In this document: piece after piece, positions 49,269 to 58,176 of the stretch
Numbering within the stretch: position 1 is the stretch's first letter
How the letters are laid out: each line of letters starts with the position of its first letter
DNA from: an uncultured Armatimonadota bacterium
Lineage (GTDB): Bacteria > Armatimonadota > Fimbriimonadia > Fimbriimonadales > Fimbriimonadaceae
NCBI GenBank assembly: GCA_903833215.1
Contig: CAILEM010000078.1
Coordinates: forward strand, 31,995 to 95,994
Length of the DNA stretch: 64,000 nt
Direction: 5' to 3'
The notes under the pieces: generated by a model
The model's database searches: none
What the model was told of the DNA's origin: nothing
What the model saw: the letters and a program-made list of their open reading frames with translations, nothing else
Program-made: the position numbers and the translations under genes

Positions 49269-50795
49269 CTAGTTGTTCTGCAGGTTTGCAAACATGTGAA
49301 ACCCTTGCCCGATGTCGTCGAATAGTCCGATAACGAACATCGGATCGGCCATAAAGGCCGTGTCGAGCGAAGTCATCCCGATTCCTGCGGACCGACCCGT
49401 ATGCTCAGTGCATCTCCCAAGCCATTTTTGAAACTTCTTGTTGCCCTGAAGTAATGCCTTCAGAGCTTCCGGCGCGTCAGCCCCGTGCTTTATCTGACCA
49501 TCGAATCGGATTGCCCCCCCCTTACAAGCGTCCGTAAAGCCCCAATTGTAATCAGCCATACGGCCCGCCCCGTCGTCGTAGAATCGATCGAAGGCGACCC
49601 AGAAATCTCCAATCTGGAATGCCTCACCTCTTTTGCCGGTCACATCAGTCTGATCAACCGGATCACAGTTGGCGTAAGTGAACCAGTTAAGCCCATCAGC
49701 GACGGGATCCTGGCTAACAAACCTCCCGCTCCCCGGCTCGTAATACCGTGCCCGCATGTAAATCAGCCCCGACTCATCGTCCTGCTGATGCCCCAAACTC
49801 GCGCAGTATCGGTTCTTCGGGTCGGCTGTCGCCGTTCCCTGGCGTATTGCACCCCATGCATCGTAGGACCGTTGGTTGTTGACTTGGTAGCCTGAATTCG
49901 ACCGGGCAAGCGTCGCGGTCATGTTGCCATGGGCATCATAGATCGGGAATCCGACGTTGGAATAGGACCCAACGGTCCGCGTGGTCCCATTGGTATAGGT
50001 GCCCGTCGCGACTTCTTCGTAGTCGATGCCTCGCGCGCCAAGTCCGTAGCGAGTTGCCGTCAGACTCGTCCCCGAAACAACGGCATCTTCCATCGGCATT
50101 TGCCCATCGTGGTAGTACTCGGTGAACCCAGAGGTGGTGGACTTGCGGGTTCGCATTCCATCTGCCCGATACTGGTAGCTCATCGTGCCGGTTGAGTTCG
50201 TGAAGCTGGTCATGCGGTTGAGGCAGTCCCAGGCGTAGGTTGTCGTTGAACCAAGCGCGGTGCGGTTTCCGAGGCTGTCGCACGTCGTCGACGTCCCCGA
50301 GATCGAGGTCGTTCGGTTCAGGTTGTCGCAAACCGAATCGGTCCGATTGCCGCCCGCATCATACGTCCAAGTTGGCGAACCGTTCGCCAAACCATCGTTA
50401 TACGTCGCTCCCGTCAGATAGTCGAAGTTCGAATCGTAACCGTAAACCTCCGTCCTCGGACTCCCGTTGGCCGCCGAGTAGGTTGAGCTCTGCTTCAAGC
50501 CCAGAACAGTGTCGTAAGTGCAGTCATTCGCAAGAATCATAGTCGAGGAGCCATAAGTATTCGTTCCCGAATTGAGCGTGTCCCAATAGTGATCGCAATT
50601 CCAAGTTCGCCCACCAGCATCGTAAGCATAATAAGCTCGCGCTCTCGTCTGGGCTAGATGGTTGCCGTCAAACCAAGGATTCGCGCCTGAAGGGGTGTAT
50701 CCGGTGTAGGGTGTCTGAGCAAAAGCCGCTCCCGTCAATCGCCCGCCAGAGTCGAACTGATAATGCATCGCCTCGGCTGCGGTCCCTGTCAACAA
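49269..50795 (-). pseudogene. Orphan RHS core fragment with alternative C-terminal tip (tip B)
   Basis: An open frame of 508 residues lacks the signal peptide and N-terminal ~900 residues of the full RHS gene. From AEAMHYQFDSGGRL to about GRFVSQDPV it is almost identical to the full-length protein (about 1.07 kb duplicated; 49716-50783 versus 51698-52769). After NCDPVDQTDVTGK a different tail begins (RGEAFQIGDFWVAFDRFYDD...). Tip B has no recognised domain. The 5' end starts at a TTG without Shine-Dalgarno, so it is probably silent and serves as a recombination donor, like orphan tips in enterobacterial rhs loci. Similarity ends sharply at GCCTCGGCTG (50771-50780). Confidence 0.8.
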
Positions 50796-50864
50796 GAGCC
50801 AATTGGAAGGGAGATTGCTTCATACCCAGCGAGATCGTCGGTGAAACGTGCATGTTTAGCTCCG

Positions 50865-51248
50865 TCATCCACGGTTTGAGGTGGGAAAGTGATTCCCAAG
50901 CTCGCGCTCCCAAGCGACAATAACCCCAATCACAATTGCCAACCCAAGCAATACTTCAACAATATCACGCTCGGTAACTCTACGGATTATTACCGATGCT
51001 AATACACTTAAGATTGCAATGAGTCCGATACGCCCGCCAATGATCTTCTGAAGCGCCTTTGAAGCAAGCCATAGTCCCGAAGTCAACAACAAGAAAGACA
51101 AGAGAAAGTAATCGCCCGTTACTCGTACAATTGAGGGTCTAGGCTGGTGCAAGCCAAGTGAAGTGACTTGCCACAAATCCAGTATCTGCCAGATTAAAGC
51201 GGCAGCTACCAGCAGACACGTTATCCATTTACCGCGACTTGTGTTCAC
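50865..51248 (-). CDS. Four-segment membrane protein, candidate immunity to RHS tip A
   Basis: This 127-residue protein has four predicted membrane helices (WITCLLVAAALIWQILDLW, YFLLSFLLLTSGLWLA, IGLIAILSVLASVII, VLLGLAIVIGVIVAW) and short charged loops. It starts at a GTG (51248), immediately after the RHS stop, with AGGAG (inside the RHS end) 7 nt upstream. Its translation is thus coupled to the RHS gene. In polymorphic toxin systems the gene behind the toxin usually encodes its immunity protein, and membrane proteins protect against membrane-active tips. Tip A is strongly hydrophobic, which fits. There is no recognised family. Confidence 0.6.
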   Translation of the reverse strand: MNTSRGKWITCLLVAAALIWQILDLWQVTSLGLHQPRPSIVRVTGDYFLLSFLLLTSGLWLASKALQKIIGGRIGLIAILSVLASVIIRRVTERDIVEVLLGLAIVIGVIVAWERELGNHFPTSNRG

Positions 51249-51249
51249 T

Positions 51250-54200
51250 TCAATCTCCTAATAATGAGCCAAGTGCACCGAGTGACCTGAAATTTCCGAG
51301 GTTTGCCTGGCCAGCCGGAAAGTCACCATTAGTTGCCATGAAAATGAGTAAAGACATTTGGTACGCCGCAATTCCTACAAGAACGGCGGCAAGAGCTCCT
51401 GTGCACACAATGATGCCTATCGCAGCGCCGCTTGCGGCCGTCTCCGGGTTTGCGGCGACAAATTGTGCCATCGAATCAAGTGTGTCAACCATTGCTAATG
51501 CGCCTAGCGTTGCGTCAAGTATCTCTTTAGCGGCCTTGGCTTCTATGCTCCCGGGTTCCCAGAAATACGCTGCGGCGGCGTAATAAGCGCTTAACATTGC
51601 CATGAAGACCGCCGAAACACCTTTGCCAGTTCGGTCCCACTTAGAAACGGGCTCATTATTACAGTAGCAATACCAATTACGCCCTTGCCTTGCTGAGTCT
51701 TCACTCACGAACCGCCCACTGCCAGGCTCGTAGAACCTTGCTCTCATGTAGATGAGTCCCGACTCGTCATCCTGCTGATGCCCCAAACTCGCGCAGTACC
51801 GGTTCTTCGGATCAGCTGTCGCAGCCCCTTGCCGAATCGCGCCCCATGCGTCGTAGGATCGCTGGTTGTTAACTTGGTAGCCAGCCCCAGATCGAGCAAG
51901 CGTCGCAATCATTGACCCATGGGAATCATAGATCGGGAAGCCGACGTTGGAATAGGAACCAACGGTTCGCGTCGTCCCGTTCGTATACGTACCCGTCGCG
52001 ACCTCTTCGTAGTCGATGCCCCTCGCTCCAAGACCGTAGCGAGTCGCCGTCAGACTCGTCCCATTAACGAAGGCGTCCTCCATGGGCATTTGAGCATCAT
52101 GGTAGTACTCGGTGAACCCAGAGGAGGTGGATTTGCGGGTTCGCATTCCGTCCGCCCGATACTGGTAGTTCATCGTGCCCGTTGAGTTCGTGAAGCTGGT
52201 CATGCGGTTGAGGCAATCCCAGCCGTAGGTTGTAATTGAACCTAGAGCGGTGCGATTTCCAAGAATATCGCAAGTCGTGGAAGTCCCTGAGATCGAGGTT
52301 GTGCGATTCAGGTTGTCGCAGACCGAATCGGTACGGTTCCCTGCTGCATCATAAGTCCAAGTTGGCGAACCATTCGCCAAACCGTCGTTATACGTTGCCC
52401 CCGTCAGATAGTCCAAGTTCGAATCGTAACCGTAATACTCCGTCCTCGGATTGCCGGTCGCAGCCGAGTAAGTTGAGCTTTGCTTCAAGCCCAGCACCGA
52501 ATCATATGTGCAGTCATTCGCGAGGATCAACGTGGAGGAGCCATAAGTGTTGGTTCCTGAATTGAGGGTGTCCCAATAGTGATCGCAATTCCAAGTTCGC
52601 CCGCCAGCATCGTATGCATAATACGCTCGCGCTCTTGTCTGGGCGGGATGGTTGGCGTCGTACCAAGGGTTCGTGCCTGTTGGCGTATATCCGGTGTACG
52701 GAGTCTGAGCAAACGCCGCCCCTGTCAAACGCCCGCCAGAGTCGAACTGATAATGCATCGCCTCGGCTGTCAAAGACGAGCCGTTCAGCTTGGTCAGGGT
52801 CTGGAACACCATCTTCGCATTGTTGAATGGCCCAACCGCGACATAGTTTCCGTACAGCCAGTTGATGGTCCCATCTTGGGTGGAATAGGAGGCAGTTGAT
52901 CGGTTGCCAGCAGCATCGTAGCTGTAGCTCGTTATGTACGCCGAACTTGCCCCTCCAGATTGGGCAATCTGGGATACCTGACCGATTCCGTTGCCATTCG
53001 CTTGATAAGTGATCTGTTGCGTAATTCCACTTAGCCCATCGACCACAGAATTGGGTTGGCCATAGTCGATGGTGTTTTGATTCTGCCCATAGGCGTAGCT
53101 CACCAAGGTCTGGTTGAGGCCGCCGTCGGTGCGGCGGATATCTTGGACTAAACCGTCGTTGTCGTAGAAGTCGGTCACAAAGGTGTGTCCTGCTGCGTCG
53201 GTCACGCTCGAAGGTTTGCCCCAAGACGTGTAGGCATTGTTGCTGGTCGTCCGGTTAAGATGACCGTAATCTTCAACGACGGAGGCTGCCTGTCCCCATT
53301 GCGGCGTCCCATCTAGTCCGTAAGTTGTCCGAGTTTGGACATACGTCCATGGTGTCGTCGTGGTCTTCTGGAGCTTCCAGATATTCGTGACACGTCCCTG
53401 AGTGTCGTACTGGAAGGAGCCAACATACTTGGATGGGTCAGCGGGAGTGATCTCATACTTCCATGCACTAAGATCGCCTGGCGAAATACCTGTCGGCAAA
53501 CTAGAGGTTGGATAGTTGAAAGTGCTATACGCTGAACTGTAGATGTTCGATTTCTGGCCGATGCTACCTTGCGGCGTTGGGTTAGGGCTCCCCACCGGTG
53601 TGAATGGGTAATAGTCAGTGAGACTCATTCGCCCAGCGGCATCCTTGACCACCTTCTGCTGATAGTACTTCGTGCCATCCCAGTAGCCGAACTCCGTGGT
53701 ATTGAAAGTCTGTCTCGTTGTATTTCCGTTAAGGTCCAACGTTGTCTCGGTGACATCCTTCTTCAGCGGATTGCTCATGAAGTTGTATTGAGTCGCCGTC
53801 TGGACCGACTGGCATGACATATTTGTCTGACGCATCTGGCGGGCATTGCTGAGGTCGCCCTGGTTCCACGGATAAGTGTAGTTAATCTCGTTAGTGAGAT
53901 CTTGACTCCAATAATTATAAGTCTTGATCCACTGGTAACGCATCTGTCCATTGACCGTGGCACCCATCATATCTTGGCTTTGAACGGTGACGAGGGGAGG
54001 GCTGGTGTTCGTCGTTAGTCCGACAAAGATGTTTCCGCTGTAGAGCAGCGTCCCTCCAAATCCACCAGACGTGACGGTAATGAGAGTCTGTGGAGTCCAT
54101 AGATCTCCCAAAGAAAGATCGGTCTGGCCGGTGGTACTCACACCAGCCATCGCCGTCGTAATTCCGTTGGGCTCCTTAACCCAGTAAACCAGTGGCCCCG

Positions 54201-55446
54201 GGATATAACCGCAGACGCTTGGGTTCAAGCCCTGCAATGCCATTGCGTACTTGATTTGCGTGGTTAAGCCTCTAGGGTCAGTGATGGATGAAAGCAGATT
54301 GCTCGCGATCGTGACGTAGCCCTGCTGGGCAAGATTCTGAAAGCGCGTATCGGCTAATGCCGTATCGTAACCGTATGTTGTCGTTTTCAACCCAGGAGAG
54401 GTGGCTTTCCAAAGCAGATTGCCATTATAGTTGTAGGTGACCGTTCGGTTACCGTTATCGTACGCTTGGGTGATGTGGTTACCGGTCCAGACGAAACTGA
54501 TTTGATGACCACCAGGCATCGAGATGCCGGTGAGTTCATTCTCCTGGGTGGGTCCGTTGTACTTTTGGAAAATCGCCTGGGTTGCTGAGTAGTTGTATGT
54601 GGTGACGTTTCCTTGGCGATCCGTCACCGTATCGACCTTCAGCACATTGCTCGGCTCGGCCGCTGCCGTCGCTCCCATCGGCTGAATGCCGTTGGTGTAC
54701 GAGCCGTGAACCGTATAGGAGTAAACCGTTCCATCCAGCGTCTTGGTCTTTGTTGCGCTCAGGATTTGATAAGTGTTGGTGCCCATCACCACAGGAACGT
54801 AAGTCGGCTCGGTCGTGTTTTTGTCCCACGGCGGAGTGCTGAGCATTCCATCGACATCTTTCTGAATCGTTTCTTCCGTTCCCGCTGAATCGGTCGCAAC
54901 AACCGCCGCCGTTGGTTGAATCCCGACAGGTGCGTTAGGATCGTTGACCTGGGCGCTCGGTCTTTCCTTATAGGACACTGGAACACTCATGACCGGCGCA
55001 TGGCTGCTCTTGAGGATTCCGCCCGCCGTCGTTCTCACATCCACGCTCAAGGTCCAGCCGATGCCGAGGGGGCCCTCGTCGGCGTTGTTGGAACTGTAGC
55101 TTCGCGTGACATTTACTGGAATGCCGTATCCGGTGTCAAAGCTAAGATCGGTCGCGGTCTGGGAGTAGTTTCCGGTGGTGAGGTCGATGCCTTTATAGTT
55201 GACACCCCATTTGCGGGAACCTGCTACATACGGGTTTACCGCGAGCCTTCCATGGCGTTGCGCCATCTCGTGATTCGAGAGCAACCTTGAAGGCTTTGGC
55301 ATTGGCGTTGTCTTCTGCGGCTTTTGGAGTGCCATCAGGCTTGGGCCGATGACATTGGCAAAACCCATGGGCACGCTAATATTGGCCACTGCGAGGGCAA
55401 ACAGCGTTGCAGAGAAGCGGAAGATGCGGTTATTAGTTCGGATCAT
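51250..55446 (-). CDS. Secreted RHS/YD-repeat protein with hydrophobic C-terminal tip A
   Basis: This 1398-residue protein has a Sec signal peptide (NRIFRFSATLFALAVANISV...GFA). The N-terminal conserved part (GVNYKGIDLTTGNYSQTATDLSFDTGYGIPVNVTRSY, read in parts) and a long series of YD repeats (YNYNGNLLWKAT, YQYRADGMRTRKS, YDSHGSMIATL) should form the hollow RHS cage. The RHS core-associated motif (SGLIYMRARFYEPGSGRFVSED) ends the conserved part at about residue 1250. The remaining ~150 residues form a variable tip with hydrophobic Ala/Gly-rich stretches (AVFMAMLSAYYAAAAYFW; ASGAAIGIIVCTGALAAVLVGIAAYQMSLLIF in parts). A membrane-active toxin is plausible. It starts 6 nt after the C39-like peptidase gene. 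Confidence 0.92.
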   Translation of the reverse strand: MIRTNNRIFRFSATLFALAVANISVPMGFANVIGPSLMALQKPQKTTPMPKPSRLLSNHEMAQRHGRLAVNPYVAGSRKWGVNYKGIDLTTGNYSQTATDLSFDTGYGIPVNVTRSYSSNNADEGPLGIGWTLSVDVRTTAGGILKSSHAPVMSVPVSYKERPSAQVNDPNAPVGIQPTAAVVATDSAGTEETIQKDVDGMLSTPPWDKNTTEPTYVPVVMGTNTYQILSATKTKTLDGTVYSYTVHGSYTNGIQPMGATAAAEPSNVLKVDTVTDRQGNVTTYNYSATQAIFQKYNGPTQENELTGISMPGGHQISFVWTGNHITQAYDNGNRTVTYNYNGNLLWKATSPGLKTTTYGYDTALADTRFQNLAQQGYVTIASNLLSSITDPRGLTTQIKYAMALQGLNPSVCGYIPGPLVYWVKEPNGITTAMAGVSTTGQTDLSLGDLWTPQTLITVTSGGFGGTLLYSGNIFVGLTTNTSPPLVTVQSQDMMGATVNGQMRYQWIKTYNYWSQDLTNEINYTYPWNQGDLSNARQMRQTNMSCQSVQTATQYNFMSNPLKKDVTETTLDLNGNTTRQTFNTTEFGYWDGTKYYQQKVVKDAAGRMSLTDYYPFTPVGSPNPTPQGSIGQKSNIYSSAYSTFNYPTSSLPTGISPGDLSAWKYEITPADPSKYVGSFQYDTQGRVTNIWKLQKTTTTPWTYVQTRTTYGLDGTPQWGQAASVVEDYGHLNRTTSNNAYTSWGKPSSVTDAAGHTFVTDFYDNDGLVQDIRRTDGGLNQTLVSYAYGQNQNTIDYGQPNSVVDGLSGITQQITYQANGNGIGQVSQIAQSGGASSAYITSYSYDAAGNRSTASYSTQDGTINWLYGNYVAVGPFNNAKMVFQTLTKLNGSSLTAEAMHYQFDSGGRLTGAAFAQTPYTGYTPTGTNPWYDANHPAQTRARAYYAYDAGGRTWNCDHYWDTLNSGTNTYGSSTLILANDCTYDSVLGLKQSSTYSAATGNPRTEYYGYDSNLDYLTGATYNDGLANGSPTWTYDAAGNRTDSVCDNLNRTTSISGTSTTCDILGNRTALGSITTYGWDCLNRMTSFTNSTGTMNYQYRADGMRTRKSTSSGFTEYYHDAQMPMEDAFVNGTSLTATRYGLGARGIDYEEVATGTYTNGTTRTVGSYSNVGFPIYDSHGSMIATLARSGAGYQVNNQRSYDAWGAIRQGAATADPKNRYCASLGHQQDDESGLIYMRARFYEPGSGRFVSEDSARQGRNWYCYCNNEPVSKWDRTGKGVSAVFMAMLSAYYAAAAYFWEPGSIEAKAAKEILDATLGALAMVDTLDSMAQFVAANPETAASGAAIGIIVCTGALAAVLVGIAAYQMSLLIFMATNGDFPAGQANLGNFRSLGALGSLLGD

Positions 55447-55452
55447 GAGTTG

Positions 55453-56433
55453 TCACAGGTTCGAATCAAAGTTCGGAGCAGAAAAAGTGATGAAGGTCAT
55501 TCGGAATTCGGCGTCATCTTGGGCGGGGAGTTTGAGTGTCCGTTTCGCTTTCAGGAACGTGTCGAACAGCACCAGGCTGCGATCGTGGCGCTCCAGCGCG
55601 GCGTAGTAGTGATCGCCATCAAGGAGAATCGCGGGGAGTTTCAGCTTGTCAACGTCTTGGCGATTGAGATCGACGCCGTAGCATTGGATGCCGAGAGCCT
55701 TGAGACCCAGGCGCATCCCTTCGAGCGTCGTGCCGTTTCCGCCTGTATTGCATAGCTTCGCGATGGCGTGGTAATCGCTGGCATGTTCAGCGCCGCTCGC
55801 ATGCAGCAGTCCCTGCTTCAACATGTACTCAAGGGTTTTTGGCCCGCACACTGCTTCTTCTAGCTTGAGGTTCTTCTCTTGAAGGTTCACGGCGACTTGG
55901 AGAAGTTGGTCATCCTCGGGTGCACTCACCATCCCGCTTAGTTTTGCCAAACGCTTGTGGGCGGCGTAGACGAGGGGACTCAGCGGATTATCCTTAATGA
56001 ACTTTCGAAACCCTGTTCGTGCTTCCGCCTTCTTGCCCTCAGCGACGAGACAAACAACCGCTTGATAGGCCGCTTGATCGTTGATGCCACCGAAGTCTGC
56101 CCCCATCTGCCCAGTGCCTTTCAGCTTCGCAGTCTGAAGTAATCGTTTTCGGCTCGATTCAAAGTCGTGAGATTCGGCATCGAGATATGCCAAGCATAAC
56201 TGCGCCTGACCCACAAGGTCCTGTGAACTCGGATCTTTCTTGTCACGGAACGTGGCAACAATCCTCTCTTCGTTCTTGCGCTGTTCGCCTTTCGTCAATG
56301 CGAGAGGGGTTGGCTTCTTTGCTATCCTGTGCGGCTGGGGCTGTGAGCCAAACCAACTCGTGCCGGTCACGAATCCTATGACACCCAGTCCCACAAGAGC
56401 CGCGATTCCGCTTGTCCTCTTTGAGAGTTTCAA
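55453..56433 (-). CDS. Membrane-anchored C39-like cysteine peptidase
   Basis: A 326-residue protein. The N-terminal membrane anchor (SGIAALVGLGVIGFVTGTSWF) is followed by a TPR-like helical part (about 50-185). A C39-type peptidase domain comes next: Cys in EEAVCGPKTLEYML, His in LLDGDHYYAALERHD, and Asp in LVLFDTFLKA form a plausible catalytic triad. C39 enzymes process double-glycine leaders or cleave secreted substrates. I start it at a TTG (56433), which overlaps the upstream stop as TTGA and has GGGGG 7-12 nt upstream. The longer open frame to 56589 only shadows the neighbour. Its position directly before the RHS gene suggests it matures or releases the RHS protein (inference). Confidence 0.75.
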   Translation of the reverse strand: MKLSKRTSGIAALVGLGVIGFVTGTSWFGSQPQPHRIAKKPTPLALTKGEQRKNEERIVATFRDKKDPSSQDLVGQAQLCLAYLDAESHDFESSRKRLLQTAKLKGTGQMGADFGGINDQAAYQAVVCLVAEGKKAEARTGFRKFIKDNPLSPLVYAAHKRLAKLSGMVSAPEDDQLLQVAVNLQEKNLKLEEAVCGPKTLEYMLKQGLLHASGAEHASDYHAIAKLCNTGGNGTTLEGMRLGLKALGIQCYGVDLNRQDVDKLKLPAILLDGDHYYAALERHDRSLVLFDTFLKAKRTLKLPAQDDAEFRMTFITFSAPNFDSNL

Positions 56434-57905
56434 TGTCCGTACCCCCAGCCTGTCGTGCTCGCCAATCCGCACCACCAAATGCGGGGTTGGCAATCCGTAT
56501 AGGGGAGTCCGGTAAGAGTGCCCTGGAACGGATAGCCGGCAAAGTAATGCCAGGATGGCCCCGTCGTTTCGTCCGTCAAGGCAAAGCAAAGCTTGCTAAA
56601 CACAGAGGTTGGGATAACCCAACCGCCATTGGTTGTGTCGGCAATCACCCAGTTGAGGTAATCGCTTGTGTTCGAACCGGCAAGAGCTAAAGTTGCGACG
56701 GGGTTATTGGCGTAAGTGCCTGGTGTCGTCGTCGGTGCAATTGCCCAGCCTTGCGCCCATGTCAATCCCGCAGGTACAGCACTGATGTGACTGTCGCCGA
56801 TGTCAGGGATAAATATGCCGACCGTTTCGCTCGAGGAAAGTGAACTTCGAATGCCCATGTCGGCCATGACGGTGGTCGCGGCGAGACACGTACCCGATCC
56901 GGGCCCGTTTCCCCAGAATTCGACCCTGGCGAGACCACTTTGATCTGCTCCACTGGTGGGTGGCATATTGCCCACGAAGAGGCCACCGCGATAGACCCAA
57001 CTGGTGAAATCCACGTTCCGAGAGGGAGCATTGGGATCTGCAGGATATTCGCCAAGGATGTTCGGAGTTCCATAAACGCGACGAGTGTCGATAGAGCTTC
57101 CGATTAGGAGTAGCTTCGAGAGGTTCAGCGTGTATTCCGTCGCAGTGCTGTAGTTGCCGGTCACGCTCTGCCCGTTATTAGGGTTAACGTAGTGATATCC
57201 GACGGTCAGCGACACGACAATTGGGAACGAGCCGCTCGAAATGGTGCCTGTCGAGGCGATTTGTACCGGGACTTCGCCCAGCGCAGTTAGGTTGATGGAA
57301 ACACCTGGACTTGTGTTTGTCGGTGTGCCTGAGAGTTGGATGGCACCAGCGTACGGTCCACCCGGAGCACCGGACAGGGCCGTGCCCATCTGGCCCGGTG
57401 TTGCGACGCTTAGGATATATCCGTAGGAATCCAAGATCCAAGGGCAATTTACATAGTTACCGAGATACAAAACCGACGTAGATCCGGTCAAGACCGGGAC
57501 TCCGGCGACTTGGACTACCGCTCGCGCGACGTGCATGTTCGAATTGGTTTGCAATCCGTTGCTTACGTTGGAATAGGAAACCTTCGAGGACCATTCCTCC
57601 ATGCGTTCGACTCGCATGAGGCCTTGGAATGGGGCGCCGCTTGTACCGGTTCCCGTACCGGTACCCGTCCCGGTCCCAGTTCCAGTTCCGGTTCCTGTCC
57701 CCGTCCCGGGACCTCCTCTAACTGTGCCATTGATTTGTGAGCCAGTACCAGTCCCCGTGCCAAACGCACTCTCTAGTGCCGGATCAGTACCCCTATCCAA
57801 AGCCTGGTTGCTACCGTTAGCCTCATTTAGAGGCTTCTTGTGTTCCGTGAAACCAACAATTGCCATGGTTAGAAGAACCATGATGATCCCAATACTACGC
57901 CTCAT
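56430..57905 (-). CDS. Large secreted protein with Gly-Thr repeat linkers
   Basis: This 491-residue protein has a signal peptide (RRSIGIIMVLLTMAIVGF). A short Gly-Thr run lies near residue 50 and a longer one at about 68-89. The DNA there (57640-57720) is a tract of degenerate 6-bp units. A Ser/Thr/Gly-rich beta body follows (VSYSNVSNGLQTNSNMHVAR, LTVGYHYVNPNNGQSVTGNY) and a C-terminal domain ending PRIWWCGLASTTGWGYGH. The ATG at 57905 has GGGGG close upstream. The stop overlaps the C39-like peptidase start. No family is recognised. It is the first gene of the RHS operon and may be a surface partner or the peptidase's substrate. Confidence 0.7.
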   Translation of the reverse strand: MRRSIGIIMVLLTMAIVGFTEHKKPLNEANGSNQALDRGTDPALESAFGTGTGTGSQINGTVRGGPGTGTGTGTGTGTGTGTGTGTGTSGAPFQGLMRVERMEEWSSKVSYSNVSNGLQTNSNMHVARAVVQVAGVPVLTGSTSVLYLGNYVNCPWILDSYGYILSVATPGQMGTALSGAPGGPYAGAIQLSGTPTNTSPGVSINLTALGEVPVQIASTGTISSGSFPIVVSLTVGYHYVNPNNGQSVTGNYSTATEYTLNLSKLLLIGSSIDTRRVYGTPNILGEYPADPNAPSRNVDFTSWVYRGGLFVGNMPPTSGADQSGLARVEFWGNGPGSGTCLAATTVMADMGIRSSLSSSETVGIFIPDIGDSHISAVPAGLTWAQGWAIAPTTTPGTYANNPVATLALAGSNTSDYLNWVIADTTNGGWVIPTSVFSKLCFALTDETTGPSWHYFAGYPFQGTLTGLPYTDCQPRIWWCGLASTTGWGYGH

Positions 57906-57908
57906 CAC

Positions 57909-58176
57909 ACCCCCGTTGATGTTCCATACACTAATACGACAGGACGAATTTTCGGGTGTTCACGGAAACGACATCAATTAAATATATTTTTCTGGAAGAA
58001 CGCTCTTGACGTCGCAAGGGTTTGTGGCAAGTTGTGTGCTCAGACACAGGAGGCCATTAAGTGTCATCGAGTTTCCATGACGGAGCCCCGGCGGGATCGT
58101 TTCGATGTGGTCAGATCGCAGACAAAAATCAGGTTCAGGATAAGGGCTTTTAACGCGGGCGTGATAAGATGCGCAG
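57909..58176 (+). promoter_or_regulatory. Divergent promoter region; -10 box of the cytochrome gene
   Basis: This 268-bp gap separates the RHS operon (leftward) from the cytochrome gene (rightward). TAAGAT at 58165-58170 ends 6 nt before the ATG at 58177, another leaderless-type arrangement. The stretch 57960-57990 (TTAAATATATTTTTC) is AT-rich and may hold the leftward promoter. I see no riboswitch or palindromic operator. Confidence 0.4.

Noticed and set aside
50865..50923. Start of the orphan RHS fragment further upstream, making it a full gene
   Set aside because: Similarity to the full RHS gene stops at about 50780 and no signal peptide or N-terminal RHS part precedes it; the sequence upstream belongs to the 127-residue membrane protein gene.
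57601..57981. 126-codon frame with Pro-Val repeats on the plus strand
   Set aside because: It is the complement of the Gly-Thr tract of the secreted protein gene; the minus strand has signal peptide, ribosome site and operon context.
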